Origin: Microbacterium sp. SSM24
Lineage (GTDB): Bacteria; Actinomycetota; Actinomycetes; Actinomycetales; Microbacteriaceae
Direction of reading: 5' to 3'
Assembly (NCBI RefSeq): GCF_025989145.1
Contig: NZ_JAPDNQ010000001.1
Span: forward strand, 1-64,000
Length of the DNA stretch: 64,000 nucleotides
The notes beneath the pieces are model-generated. The model saw only the letters and a list, made by a program, of their open reading frames with translations. It had not been told where the DNA came from and did not search any database. Of the stretch, positions 35,053-42,394 are shown piece by piece. The position numbers were made by a program, and so were the translations under genes. The stretch's first letter is position 1. Every line of letters starts with the position of its first letter.

Positions 35053-35556
35053 TCAGTGGTGGATGACGGCCTTGAGCAGGATCAGCACGCCACCGAACGC
35101 CGCCGTGAGCAGGGCGCTGAGCAGCCGGGGCCACCAATGCGTGCTCCACCGGGCGACAGCGACCCAGCCGAGTGCGCCCAGGATCAGCGTGTTCACGATG
35201 AGAGCGAGCCAGAGTGCGGTGTCGTCCTCGATCACGCGCGTGGTGCCCAGAAGCAGAACGATGAGGGGTGCGATCGCAGCCAGCACCATTCCCCTCGACT
35301 GGCGGACAGCCGAAGCGAGACTCGCGCGGAGCCCGGAATGACCGTCGGTCGCGGCGAGGCGGCCGAGCGTGCCGGCGTAGACGTGCGCCGCGAAGAACAC
35401 GAGGACGGTGATGAGGACCGTGACGAACGCGCTCCACGAGCTGCCACCGGCGCTCACGACGATCATGCCCGACACCAGGATGAGACCGTAGATGGCCTCC
35501 TCGGTCATGAGCACTCGTGCGACGCGCGGCGTGATGTTCAGCTGATCGTCGGTCAT
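35053..35556 (-). CDS. Five-helix membrane protein of unknown function
   Basis: A 167-residue protein with five predicted membrane helices (about residues 20-38, 43-62, 88-108, 113-134 and 140-163) and the C-terminus KAVIHH. I do not recognise the family. It is the third gene of a probable operon: DNA glycosylase, 40-residue Cys-rich peptide (33-base gap), this protein. The steady partnership with a tiny Cys-rich peptide is the feature to follow. Confidence 0.68.
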   Translation of the reverse strand: MTDDQLNITPRVARVLMTEEAIYGLILVSGMIVVSAGGSSWSAFVTVLITVLVFFAAHVYAGTLGRLAATDGHSGLRASLASAVRQSRGMVLAAIAPLIVLLLGTTRVIEDDTALWLALIVNTLILGALGWVAVARWSTHWWPRLLSALLTAAFGGVLILLKAVIHH

Positions 35557-35589
35557 CGCAGTGTCAGCCTCTCGCGCGACGGAGCGGGC

Positions 35590-35712
35590 TCAGACAGTGC
35601 TGCAGCTGCCGCCGCCGCAGCACGACCCGGCAGACTCCACCACGGTGAGGAGGTTCTTCTCGTCGGCGATGGGCTGGAGAGTCGCGGGAGCGGGAGTCTG
35701 CGAAGTGGTCAT
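35590..35712 (-). CDS. 40-residue Cys-rich small protein
   Basis: A 40-codon gene. The product is a polar N-terminal part with DEKNLLTVVES, then a Gly/Cys-rich end SAGSCCGGGSCSTV with three cysteines. The C-terminal CCGGGSC could bind a metal or be modified; no family is recognised. Support for a real gene: TAGCAT exactly six bases before the ATG, a clean stop, tight fit between the glycosylase (45-base gap) and the 5-TM gene (33-base gap), and a composition unlike shadow frames. It has no signal peptide. Confidence 0.6.
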   Translation of the reverse strand: MTTSQTPAPATLQPIADEKNLLTVVESAGSCCGGGSCSTV

Positions 35713-35718
35713 GCCGCC

Positions 35719-35724
35719 ATGCTA
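35719..35724 (-). promoter_or_regulatory. -10 element of the Cys-rich peptide gene (leaderless)
   Basis: TAGCAT on the minus strand, six bases before ATG 35712, inside the 45-base gap after the DNA glycosylase stop. Confidence 0.45.
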
Positions 35725-35757
35725 CCTGCGCCTGCGATGGCCGAGCCGCACGTCGGC

Positions 35758-36591
35758 TCAGAGCACCGACCCGCCCGTCTGGCACGTGGGACAGTACTGC
35801 GCGGTCGTGCTCGCGAACGAGAAGTCGCGGATCGTGTCGCCGCACACCGGGCATGCCTCACCCGCACGGCCGTGCACGCGCATCGCCGCCACCTTCGCTG
35901 CCTTGAGTTCGTGGATCGGGATGCCGCGCTGCGCCTCGATCGCACCGCGCACGGTGCCCACGGTCGCGGTGTAGAGCGTTTCGCGCGCACCGTCGTCCAA
36001 TGCGGCGGCGTGGACGACCGGCGACACCTTCGCCGCGTGCAGGATCTCGTCGGAGTAGGCGTTCCCGATGCCGGCCAGGGATTCCTGCTCCTGCAGGATC
36101 GCCTTGACCTGCTTGCGCCGGCCGCCGAGGGCCACGTCGAAATCGTTCGGCGAGAACGCGGGGTCGGCCGGATCCGGTCCGAGCTTCGCCACCGCAGGAA
36201 CCGCGATGGCGTCGTCGACGACGTGCAGTCCGAGCGAGACCCACGAGCCGGCGTCGGTCACCTCGATGGTCTGACCGCTGTCGAGGCCGAACAGCGCGAG
36301 CGCCGGCGGCGCGTCCGCGGCGACGGTCGCCTCGTCGCCGGGCTCGCGCCAGCGCATCCAGCCGTGACGACCCAGCGAGACGACGAGCGTCTTCTCATCG
36401 CCGAAGGCGAGCGCGACGTGCTTGCCGTGGCGCTCGGCTCCCGTGACCGTCTGCCCCGCGAGTGTCGACGGCGGCACCTGCCTCGTCTTGACGGTGCGGA
36501 ACTCGAGCACGTCGACCTCGCCGACACGGCGGCCGACCGCGCGGTCCGCGAGGAAATCGACGAGGGCCTGTACTTCCGGCGACTCCGGCAT
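35758..36591 (-). CDS. Fpg/Nei-family DNA glycosylase
   Basis: Base-excision glycosylase/AP lyase, 277 residues. After Met removal the N-terminus is PESPEVQAL, keeping the catalytic Pro and Glu of the family. The beta-hairpin lysine is in RHGKHVALAF, the H2TH segment in LAGIGNAYSDEILHAAKVSP, and a zinc finger in CPVCGDTIRDFSF then YCPTCQ. The usual Arg of the finger is replaced (ASTTAQYC), as I recall in one actinobacterial clade. CAGGAT lies six bases before ATG 36591. Whether it prefers 8-oxoG or oxidised pyrimidines is not visible. Confidence 0.88.
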   Translation of the reverse strand: MPESPEVQALVDFLADRAVGRRVGEVDVLEFRTVKTRQVPPSTLAGQTVTGAERHGKHVALAFGDEKTLVVSLGRHGWMRWREPGDEATVAADAPPALALFGLDSGQTIEVTDAGSWVSLGLHVVDDAIAVPAVAKLGPDPADPAFSPNDFDVALGGRRKQVKAILQEQESLAGIGNAYSDEILHAAKVSPVVHAAALDDGARETLYTATVGTVRGAIEAQRGIPIHELKAAKVAAMRVHGRAGEACPVCGDTIRDFSFASTTAQYCPTCQTGGSVL

Positions 36592-36633
36592 GGTCCCATC
36601 CTGGCATCGACCGCCGACATCGGCGGTGGCATG

Positions 36634-37107
36634 TCAGGCCAGGGACTTGCGCAGGAACACCTGCTCGATGCCGTCGTCGCCGTCGACCCGTGTGGTCTCG
36701 CGATAGCCGGTCCGCTCGTAGAGCCGCAGGTTGGCCTCACTGAGGGACCCGGTGAACAGTTCGGCCTCGCGGCATCCCGCCTCCCGTCCCCGCTTCTCGA
36801 CCGCCTCGAGCAGTCTGCTGCCGATACCCCGCCCCTGAACGTCCGGCGCGATCGCGATCCGTCCGATGAGCAGCAGGTCGCCGTCGGCACGGGCGCGGAC
36901 CGCTCCCAGCATCCGTCCGCTCTCACGCGCCACGCACCCGAGGTTCTCGACCAGCTCAGCCCGCAACTCCTCGAGCGACTGTATGAGTGGCGGCATCTGG
37001 ACGCTGTCGTAGATCAGCGCCTCTTGCACGAACGCCGCCCGTTGCAGAGTGAGCGTCTCACCAGCGTCCTCCGGCGCGATGGCGCGGATGTCGATGTCGT
37101 CGGGCAC
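36634..37107 (-). CDS. GNAT-family N-acetyltransferase
   Basis: Acetyl-CoA-dependent acetyltransferase of 157 residues. Motif A, IGRIAIAPDVQGRGIGSRLL, binds the cofactor pantetheine and pyrophosphate; motif B follows as AELFTGSLSEANLRLYERTG with the typical LYExxGY end. Substrate unknown. GTG 37107 has GGAGG almost touching it and TATACA six bases upstream, so a leaderless start fits better than ribosome-site-led initiation. It lies 42 bases before the DNA glycosylase on the same strand. Confidence 0.82.
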   Translation of the reverse strand: MPDDIDIRAIAPEDAGETLTLQRAAFVQEALIYDSVQMPPLIQSLEELRAELVENLGCVARESGRMLGAVRARADGDLLLIGRIAIAPDVQGRGIGSRLLEAVEKRGREAGCREAELFTGSLSEANLRLYERTGYRETTRVDGDDGIEQVFLRKSLA

Positions 37108-37392
37108 CCCTCCTGTATACGGGAACGAGGGCAGGCGACCGAGCCCCTTGACATGCGCCGGGGCGGACCGGGGTTCGCCTGCGCCTCGATGAAGGCGGCG
37201 CGGCTAACTCGGGACCCTCATGGAAGTCAACCCCCTGTACAGGAACGGATTTCCGACGGATGCTTTCCTGCTTCTCCCCGCTGGACCCCTCGGAGTCATC
37301 TTGCCCATCCCCACACCCGCCCCCCACCCCGGCGCCCCCGCATCGACGGAGCTCGCCCGCCACGCGTCCCGCAGCGAGGCCGGGACGCCGCA
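37108..37392. other. Intergenic region before the AraC regulator
   Basis: 285 bases between divergent GNAT and AraC-family genes. A TTGACA occurs on the plus strand at about 37148 without a good -10. No convincing ORF, hairpin or operator was found; the promoter of the regulator must lie here. Confidence 0.5.
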
Positions 37393-38340
37393 GTGACCAC
37401 AGACGAGATCCGCTGGCAGTCCTCGCGGACGTCGAGCCTCGCCGAGGCGCAGCGGTCGATGACCGACCTGTACTCGGCGCCGATGGACCTCGCCGCGACG
37501 CCCGACCGCAGCTTCGCGTACGCGATGTCGGCCGCGATCGACGACACCGTCTCTGTGGCCTCGCTTCGCTTCGAAGGCCGGTGCCGATCGGGCACCGAAG
37601 CCTTCTCCGACCTGATGATCGCCCACGCCGTGCGCGGCTCGCATCGCTGGCGGGTCGGCGACGAGCGCGGGAACGGCTCGGTCCCGTTCATAGTCCCGCC
37701 CGACGTCGAGATGCGCGTCGAGTTCACGAGTGCCCACATCCGCACCGTCGGGCTCGACACCGCCTACGTGCGCAGGGTCGCGGAATCGCTCAACGGCATG
37801 CCCGACGCGCCGTTCCGGCTCAACGGGATCAATACGCACCGGCGTCACCCGGCCCTCGTCGGCGAGGCCGTCGCCAGCCTCGAGGCGATGATGCGGTCGG
37901 ACTCCGCGCTGCGCGACGCGGCTCTCGTGCGCGCCCAGATGCGCCGGCACGCCGTCGTGTCGATTCTCAGCTCGTACCCGCTCGTCGACCTCGACAGACG
38001 CCCGGATCGCGGCATCCAGTCCCGGCGCGTGCGTCTGGCGGTCGCGTTCATGGAGGCGCACGCGCACGAGCCGATCACGGTCGGCGACGTCGCGATCGCC
38101 TCGGCCACGACGACACGGTCGCTGCAATCCGCGTTCCGGCGCGCGTACGACATGACCCCCATGCAGTACCTCCGGCGGCTGCGACTGCGGCTCGCGCGCG
38201 AAGAGCTGCTCGCGTCGACGGATCCGCGCCTGTCGGTGCGGGATGTCGCGTTCCGCTGGGGCTTCGCGCACCCGGGGCGCTTCGCGCAGCAGTACGCCGC
38301 GACGTTCAGCGAGCACCCCTCGACGACGCTGCGGCGATAG
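37393..38340 (+). CDS. AraC-family transcriptional regulator
   Basis: A 315-residue regulator. The N-terminal part (about residues 1-200) resembles the AraC-binding-like domain of the FeaR/NphR type, with FSDLMIAHAVRGSHRWRVGD. The C-terminal 100 residues hold two helix-turn-helix units: ITVGDVAIASATTTRSLQSA and LSVRDVAFRWGFAHPGRFAQ, the second matching the AraC signature. GTG 37393 fits the start of homology although the frame is open far upstream. Its target is unknown; it precedes a VOC remnant and an FGE-type enzyme. Confidence 0.85.
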   Translation: MTTDEIRWQSSRTSSLAEAQRSMTDLYSAPMDLAATPDRSFAYAMSAAIDDTVSVASLRFEGRCRSGTEAFSDLMIAHAVRGSHRWRVGDERGNGSVPFIVPPDVEMRVEFTSAHIRTVGLDTAYVRRVAESLNGMPDAPFRLNGINTHRRHPALVGEAVASLEAMMRSDSALRDAALVRAQMRRHAVVSILSSYPLVDLDRRPDRGIQSRRVRLAVAFMEAHAHEPITVGDVAIASATTTRSLQSAFRRAYDMTPMQYLRRLRLRLAREELLASTDPRLSVRDVAFRWGFAHPGRFAQQYAATFSEHPSTTLRR

Positions 38341-38379
38341 CGCTCGCCGACGTCGGCGGCGCCCCGCAGCAGCACGCGC

Positions 38380-38505
38380 ATGGGCGTACGCAGTCTGGAG
38401 CACTTCGGCAGCATCGTCCGCGACCTCGATGCGGCCGCGGGCTTCTTCGAGCTCCTCGGCTTCGAGTGCGGTGAGAAGGCGGTCGGCGAGCGGCTCGACC
38501 TCTAG
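38380..38505 (+). pseudogene. Truncated VOC/glyoxalase-family remnant
   Basis: A 41-codon ORF whose product MGVRSLEHFGSIVRDLDAAA then GFFELLGFECGE reads as the first beta-alpha unit of a vicinal-oxygen-chelate (glyoxalase) protein, where such proteins are normally 120-150 residues. After GERLDL a TAG ends the frame and no further VOC sequence follows before the FGE gene. It looks like a deletion remnant; a small stand-alone peptide is less likely. Confidence 0.55.
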
Positions 38506-38508
38506 GTT
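38503..38508 (+). promoter_or_regulatory. -10 element of the FGE gene (leaderless)
   Basis: TAGGTT, seven bases before ATG 38516. It coincides with the stop codon of the VOC remnant. Confidence 0.4.
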
Positions 38509-38515
38509 GGACACC

Positions 38516-39454
38516 ATGACGGATGCCGGTTCCCAGGCCGTCGCCGGCATGGGCGACATGGTCCTGCTGCCCGGCGGGGCGTTCCCGATGGGCAGCGACG
38601 ACTTCTACCCCGACGAGCGGCCCGCGCACGAGGCATCCGTCGACCCGTTCTGGATCGATCGCCACCCCGTCACGAATGACGACTTCGCACGATTCGTGGC
38701 CGACACCGACTATGCCACGATCGCCGAGCGCGCGCTCGACCCGGCCGAGTTCCCGGGCACGCCCGCCCAGGACCTCTCGCCGGGTTCGCTCGTCTTCACG
38801 CCGACACCGGGACCGGTCGACTTGCGCGACTGGCGCCAGTGGTGGCGCTGGCAGCCGGGAGCCTCGTGGCGTCATCCCGAAGGACCCGACTCGTCGATCG
38901 ACGGCCGGTCGCGGCATCCGGTCGTGCACGTGGCGTTCGCGGATGCCGCCGCCTACGCGGCGTGGGCGGGCAAGCGGCTGCCCACCGAGGCCGAGTTCGA
39001 GTACGCCGCGCGCGGCGGCGCCCATGCGGGTCATGCGTTCGCGTGGGGCGACGAGCCCTTCCCCGGCGGCGAGCCGCGTGCGCACACGTGGATCGGGCGC
39101 TTCCCGTACGAGACCCGCGCCGCGTACGCGGGGACGACCGCGCCGGTCGGCTCGTTCCCCGCCAACGACTTCGGGCTCGTCGACACGATCGGCAACGTGT
39201 GGGAGTGGACGACGGACTACTACTCCCCCCGGCATCAGGTCGGCGGCGCCACGGTCGCCCGCGAGGACCGGGTCGACCTTCTCGCGGCGTCGAGCGCCGA
39301 AGCGGGGTCGCGCGTGCCCCGGCGTGCCCTCAAGGGCGGCTCGCACCTGTGCTCGCCCGACTACTGCCTGCGCTTCCGTCCGGCAGCCCGGTCGCCGCAG
39401 GCGGAGGACTCCTCGACGACGCACATCGGGTTCCGGTGCGCACGAGACGCGTGA
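38516..39454 (+). CDS. Formylglycine-generating enzyme (SUMF1/FGE family)
   Basis: Oxidises a cysteine in a CxPxR-type sulfatase motif to formylglycine. The 312-residue product has the FGE fold markers GGAFPMGSDDFYPDERPAHE, PVTNDDFARFV, GKRLPTEAEFEYAARGG, GNVWEWTTDYY and the end HIGFRCARDA. The copper-binding cysteine pair of true FGE is present: Cys279 and Cys284 in LCSPDYCLRFRPAARS, aligning with the human active-site loop. Many SUMF1-domain proteins lack this pair, so catalytic activity is likely. No sulfatase is in the window; the client must be elsewhere. Confidence 0.87.
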   Translation: MTDAGSQAVAGMGDMVLLPGGAFPMGSDDFYPDERPAHEASVDPFWIDRHPVTNDDFARFVADTDYATIAERALDPAEFPGTPAQDLSPGSLVFTPTPGPVDLRDWRQWWRWQPGASWRHPEGPDSSIDGRSRHPVVHVAFADAAAYAAWAGKRLPTEAEFEYAARGGAHAGHAFAWGDEPFPGGEPRAHTWIGRFPYETRAAYAGTTAPVGSFPANDFGLVDTIGNVWEWTTDYYSPRHQVGGATVAREDRVDLLAASSAEAGSRVPRRALKGGSHLCSPDYCLRFRPAARSPQAEDSSTTHIGFRCARDA

Positions 39455-39458
39455 GCCG

Positions 39459-39947
39459 CTAGCCGGCGAGCTCTATCGTCTCGGGAAGGTCGTCACCGCT
39501 GTCGAGTGCCACGCGGTGGCACGAGTCCGCTTCGCACGCGTAGATTCCCGCTTCCGCTCCCGTGACGTAGAACTGCGACGCGGCGTCGCCCTCGAGCATG
39601 GTCGGAGTGAGGAACAGCGCGTACCGGCCACCGACCTCGAGGTACGGCGAGGTCGTCTGCCGCACGTCGACGACGTCACCGGACTCGATCGCGCTCGCAC
39701 CGCCGTCGACCTCCGCGCCGAGCTGAGGATTCGTCGGGGCACTGCCGACCACGACCGACGAGATCGTCGTCTCGCCCTCTGTACGCTGCCGAGCGACCTC
39801 GCCCACCACGATCGCCGAGCTGTCCGCGGCGAGCGCGTCGATGCTGTCGTAGAGCGTGTGGCGGCTCCCCGACGATCCGCCCGTGCACCCGGAGAGTGCG
39901 CATGCGGCCGCGAGCACGAGAGCCGCGGTCAGGGCTCGTGTGCGCAT
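39459..39947 (-). CDS. Putative lipoprotein
   Basis: Secreted, lipid-anchored protein of 162 residues. The signal peptide MRTRALTAALVLAAACALSG is followed by the lipobox Cys (ALSGC). The mature part is acidic with Ser/Gly at the start, then a beta-rich domain (AIVVGEVARQRTEG, YLEVGGRYALFLTPTML) with a Cys pair ACEADSC near the end. It resembles small beta-domain lipoproteins but I cannot assign a family. ATG 39947 has GAGGAGC before it; the longer frame lacks a signal. It converges on the FGE gene with four bases between stops. Confidence 0.68.
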   Translation of the reverse strand: MRTRALTAALVLAAACALSGCTGGSSGSRHTLYDSIDALAADSSAIVVGEVARQRTEGETTISSVVVGSAPTNPQLGAEVDGGASAIESGDVVDVRQTTSPYLEVGGRYALFLTPTMLEGDAASQFYVTGAEAGIYACEADSCHRVALDSGDDLPETIELAG

Positions 39948-39972
39948 CCTGCTCCTCTGCTCGTCGCGTGGC

Positions 39973-40001
39973 GTGACGCACACACTATCGGGGCGTACGG
40001 T
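39973..40001 (+). promoter_or_regulatory. Promoter of the 112-residue gene (leaderless)
   Basis: GTGACG (39973-39978), a 17-base spacer and TACGGT (39996-40001), then seven bases to ATG 40009. Both hexamers fit, and no ribosome site is present, so translation probably starts at the 5' end of the mRNA. Confidence 0.5.
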
Positions 40002-40008
40002 TGCGCTC

Positions 40009-40347
40009 ATGGTCGAGGGCGTCTATCTCGCTTCCGCACATCGATTCGTGTTCGACGTGACGGGGCCGCCGGGGAGCGGCGAGCGCGTCGCGTCCACCCG
40101 CTTCTACGTGCTCTCCGCAGGCGGACGATTCCATCGCGGATGGGATCTCCCGTCGGTTCCCGGCGGCTCTGCGGACGGCTACGACTTCGCGGCGGCCGAG
40201 ACCGAAGATCCGTACAACGCCGGCTTCTACGACGTGCAGGGCGACGTGGTGGTCTTCCGTCCGGTCGCGGGCATCGCCGAGCCGGGCGCGGTCGAGGGTG
40301 GTGCGCTCGTCGTCGAGGGGCTCCGATTCGAGCGCACGGCGGCGTGA
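40009..40347 (+). CDS. Hypothetical protein, 112 residues
   Basis: A soluble 112-residue protein, probably beta-rich (GVYLASAHRFVFDVTG, STRFYVLSAGGRFHRGWDLP, GFYDVQGDVVVFRPVAG). No signal peptide or membrane segment, and no family that I recognise. The start at ATG 40009 is supported by a complete leaderless promoter; the frame extends upstream into the lipoprotein leader without support. It lies 38 bases before the EI24-family gene. Confidence 0.55.
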   Translation: MVEGVYLASAHRFVFDVTGPPGSGERVASTRFYVLSAGGRFHRGWDLPSVPGGSADGYDFAAAETEDPYNAGFYDVQGDVVVFRPVAGIAEPGAVEGGALVVEGLRFERTAA

Positions 40348-40385
40348 GAGGGGTGCGGGGCACGGACCGCGCCTAGGCTGAGCGG

Positions 40386-41120
40386 ATGCGCGAACTGTTC
40401 CGAGGAGCCGCCGCGCTCGGGCGCGGATTCGCGTACTGGCGGACACGACCGGGGCTCATGGCGCTCGGTCTCGTCCCCGCGGCAATCGTCGGCGCGCTGT
40501 TCCTCGCGGGACTGATCACTCTCGGCGCCCTCCTGCCGGCGCTCACCGAGACGATGACGCCCTTCGCCGACGGCTGGCCCACGGTCTGGGCCACGGTCGT
40601 CAGGGTGACGGTCGGCACCGCGGTCTTCGCCGCTGCGCTCGTGCTCGTCGCGGTGTCGTTCACGGCGCTCACGCTCGTGGTGGGCGATCCCTTCTACGAG
40701 CGCATCTGGCGAGCGGTGGAAGCCGACGCCGGCACGCCGGTCGCCGAGGCTCCCTACGGCTTCTGGCGGTCGGCGGCAGACGGCCTGTGGCTCATCGTGC
40801 GGGGCATCGGCATCGCCCTGGTCGCGACGCTGATCGCGCTGATCCCGGCGCTCGGAGGCATCCTCAGCACGGTCTTCGCGGTCACCTTCACCGGATGGCT
40901 GCTCGCCGACGAGCTGACCTCACGTGCCCTGATCGCGCGCGGCCTGTCATCGCAGGATCGTCGTACCCACCTGCGCAGGCACCGGGGCCGGATGCTGGGA
41001 TTCGGCGTCGCGACGCAGCTGTGCTTCATGGTGCCGCTGGGCGCCGTCATCACGATGCCCGCCGCCGTCGCCGGCGCGACCCTCCTCGGTCGCGAGACCG
41101 CGCCTGCATCGCCGGTCTAG
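40386..41120 (+). CDS. EI24/CysZ-like membrane protein
   Basis: A 244-residue membrane protein with four to five long helices and family features such as FAYWRTRPGLMALGLVPAAI at the N-terminus and LVVGDPFYERIWRAVEADAG after the second helix, as in EI24-domain (CysZ-related) proteins. CysZ imports sulfate; that role here is only a possibility since no sulfur genes are near. TAGGCT six bases before the ATG suggests leaderless translation. The stop overlaps that of the SRPBCC gene by four bases. Confidence 0.75.
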   Translation: MRELFRGAAALGRGFAYWRTRPGLMALGLVPAAIVGALFLAGLITLGALLPALTETMTPFADGWPTVWATVVRVTVGTAVFAAALVLVAVSFTALTLVVGDPFYERIWRAVEADAGTPVAEAPYGFWRSAADGLWLIVRGIGIALVATLIALIPALGGILSTVFAVTFTGWLLADELTSRALIARGLSSQDRRTHLRRHRGRMLGFGVATQLCFMVPLGAVITMPAAVAGATLLGRETAPASPV

Positions 41121-41566
41121 CCGACCTCGGCGTCGAGCAGGCGCGTGAGGCCGCGGAAGTCCCGCAGGAGAATCCGCCGCCAGGCGAATCCGGGCAGGAG
41201 CGCCGTGAGCGCGAGCCACCCTGCGATGTCGCCCTCGTAGGCCGCGTGCACCCGTGTGCCTCCACGCTCGGGCAGGCAGACGTACTCGACACGGGAGTTC
41301 CACGGCGCGCTCGAGTGCCAGACGACCCGCTCGACCGGCTCGATGCTCTCGAGCACGTCGGCGAACCGGATCCGGAACGGTCCGATCCGGTCGACCGCCC
41401 ACCACCTGCTCCCCACCTCGGCGGGCGCGTCGCCGATCCGCTGCCGGAACGCCACTGCCGGAGCGAAATCGGGCCAACGGGCCGGATCGGCGAGGTAGGG
41501 GTACACGCGCTCCGGCGGGTGCGGCAGGTGAGCCTCGAGCACCACGCGCTTCCACACGGTCGTCAC
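41117..41566 (-). CDS. SRPBCC-family protein
   Basis: A 149-residue polyketide-cyclase/START-like (SRPBCC) protein that likely binds a hydrophobic ligand. The N-terminus KRVVLEAHLPHPPERVYPYL is the family opening, followed by LADPARWPDFAP and VGSRWWAVDRIGP. The GTG at 41566 overlaps the hemerythrin stop (GTGA), so the two genes are coupled. It contains a hydrophobic stretch near the end (GWLALTALLPGFAWR) but no clear membrane anchor. Function unknown. Confidence 0.75.
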   Translation of the reverse strand: MTTVWKRVVLEAHLPHPPERVYPYLADPARWPDFAPAVAFRQRIGDAPAEVGSRWWAVDRIGPFRIRFADVLESIEPVERVVWHSSAPWNSRVEYVCLPERGGTRVHAAYEGDIAGWLALTALLPGFAWRRILLRDFRGLTRLLDAEVG

Positions 41567-42297
41567 ACCATCGAGGGAACCGGACGATCGGGATAGAGCT
41601 CGCGCATCGCACGGTCGTACTTGCGCTTCATGAGCAGCGAGTAGAGCAGGCGGAGGGGAGCCGGAATGTTCGCGCGCATCCATTCGTGACGCTCGTCGTC
41701 GGGAACGCTCGCGATGAGGAGACCCGCCTGGAGCGCCAGGATGTCGTTGCCCAGCTCCTTGCGATTCTTCGCCAGCGTCGCGCGGGTGTGGTCCTCCATC
41801 CAGTCCCACTCCTGCTGCGACAGCAGTGCACTGGCCAGGGGCATGATCTCGTACTCCTCCTGCCCGAGATGCTTGAGGAGCGTGTCACGAAGGACCTCGA
41901 TGTCGCGCGCGAAGGTCTCGCCGAGCTCGGCATCAGCGGTCGCGACCCAGGGCGCGAGCTGCGGTTCGATGCGGGCGAGCTGCGCCGCGACCTCGGCATG
42001 CTGTGCACGCATCTGGTCGACGTGCAGCGCGCACCCGGGATCGCGCTCGGTGAGCTTGTCCCACAGCGCCATGTCTTCGGTCTCGTGGTGCATGTGGAGG
42101 GCGAAGAAGTCCAGGTGCGCATAGCGCCCGATGATCGCGGAGCGGTCCGTGTCGCCGGGCTCGACCTCCCGGATCAGACCGGGAAGCTCGCGATAGAGCC
42201 AGCGGAAGATGCGGTGGACGAGGATCAGCCCCGACGTGTCGCACCCCGCTTCCTGTCCGGCGGGCATCGCGCCGGACGACGGCAGCTTCGTGACCAT
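41563..42297 (-). CDS. Hemerythrin HHE-domain protein
   Basis: A 244-residue helical protein with a hemerythrin-like cation-binding domain (about residues 20-165): histidines in LVHRIFRWL, ALHMHHETEDMALWD and LKHLGQEEYEIMPL fit a non-haem diiron site. Such proteins sense or store oxygen, NO or iron, or protect from oxidants. The C-terminal 80 residues are a helical extension ending RELYPDRPVPSMV. ATG 42297 follows GGGGATGGGAC; a longer frame upstream has no support. Coupled to the SRPBCC gene. Confidence 0.8.
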   Translation of the reverse strand: MVTKLPSSGAMPAGQEAGCDTSGLILVHRIFRWLYRELPGLIREVEPGDTDRSAIIGRYAHLDFFALHMHHETEDMALWDKLTERDPGCALHVDQMRAQHAEVAAQLARIEPQLAPWVATADAELGETFARDIEVLRDTLLKHLGQEEYEIMPLASALLSQQEWDWMEDHTRATLAKNRKELGNDILALQAGLLIASVPDDERHEWMRANIPAPLRLLYSLLMKRKYDRAMRELYPDRPVPSMV

Positions 42298-42394
42298 GTC
42301 CCATCCCCAGTGGTGGCGCCCGTGGTCGCCGCGTTCCCCAGGACCTGCGGCGACAGCCGAACAATACACCCGCGACCGCGGCGCGCACAGCGGG

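Noticed and set aside
35056..37392. Upstream part of the long frame that ends with the AraC gene
   Set aside because: The frame is open only because stops are rare at this GC; AraC-family similarity begins at GTG 37393 and three well-supported genes lie antisense.
40386..41120. Call as sulfate transporter CysZ
   Set aside because: Family-level similarity only; no sulfate assimilation genes nearby and the actinobacterial EI24 group is functionally uncharacterised.
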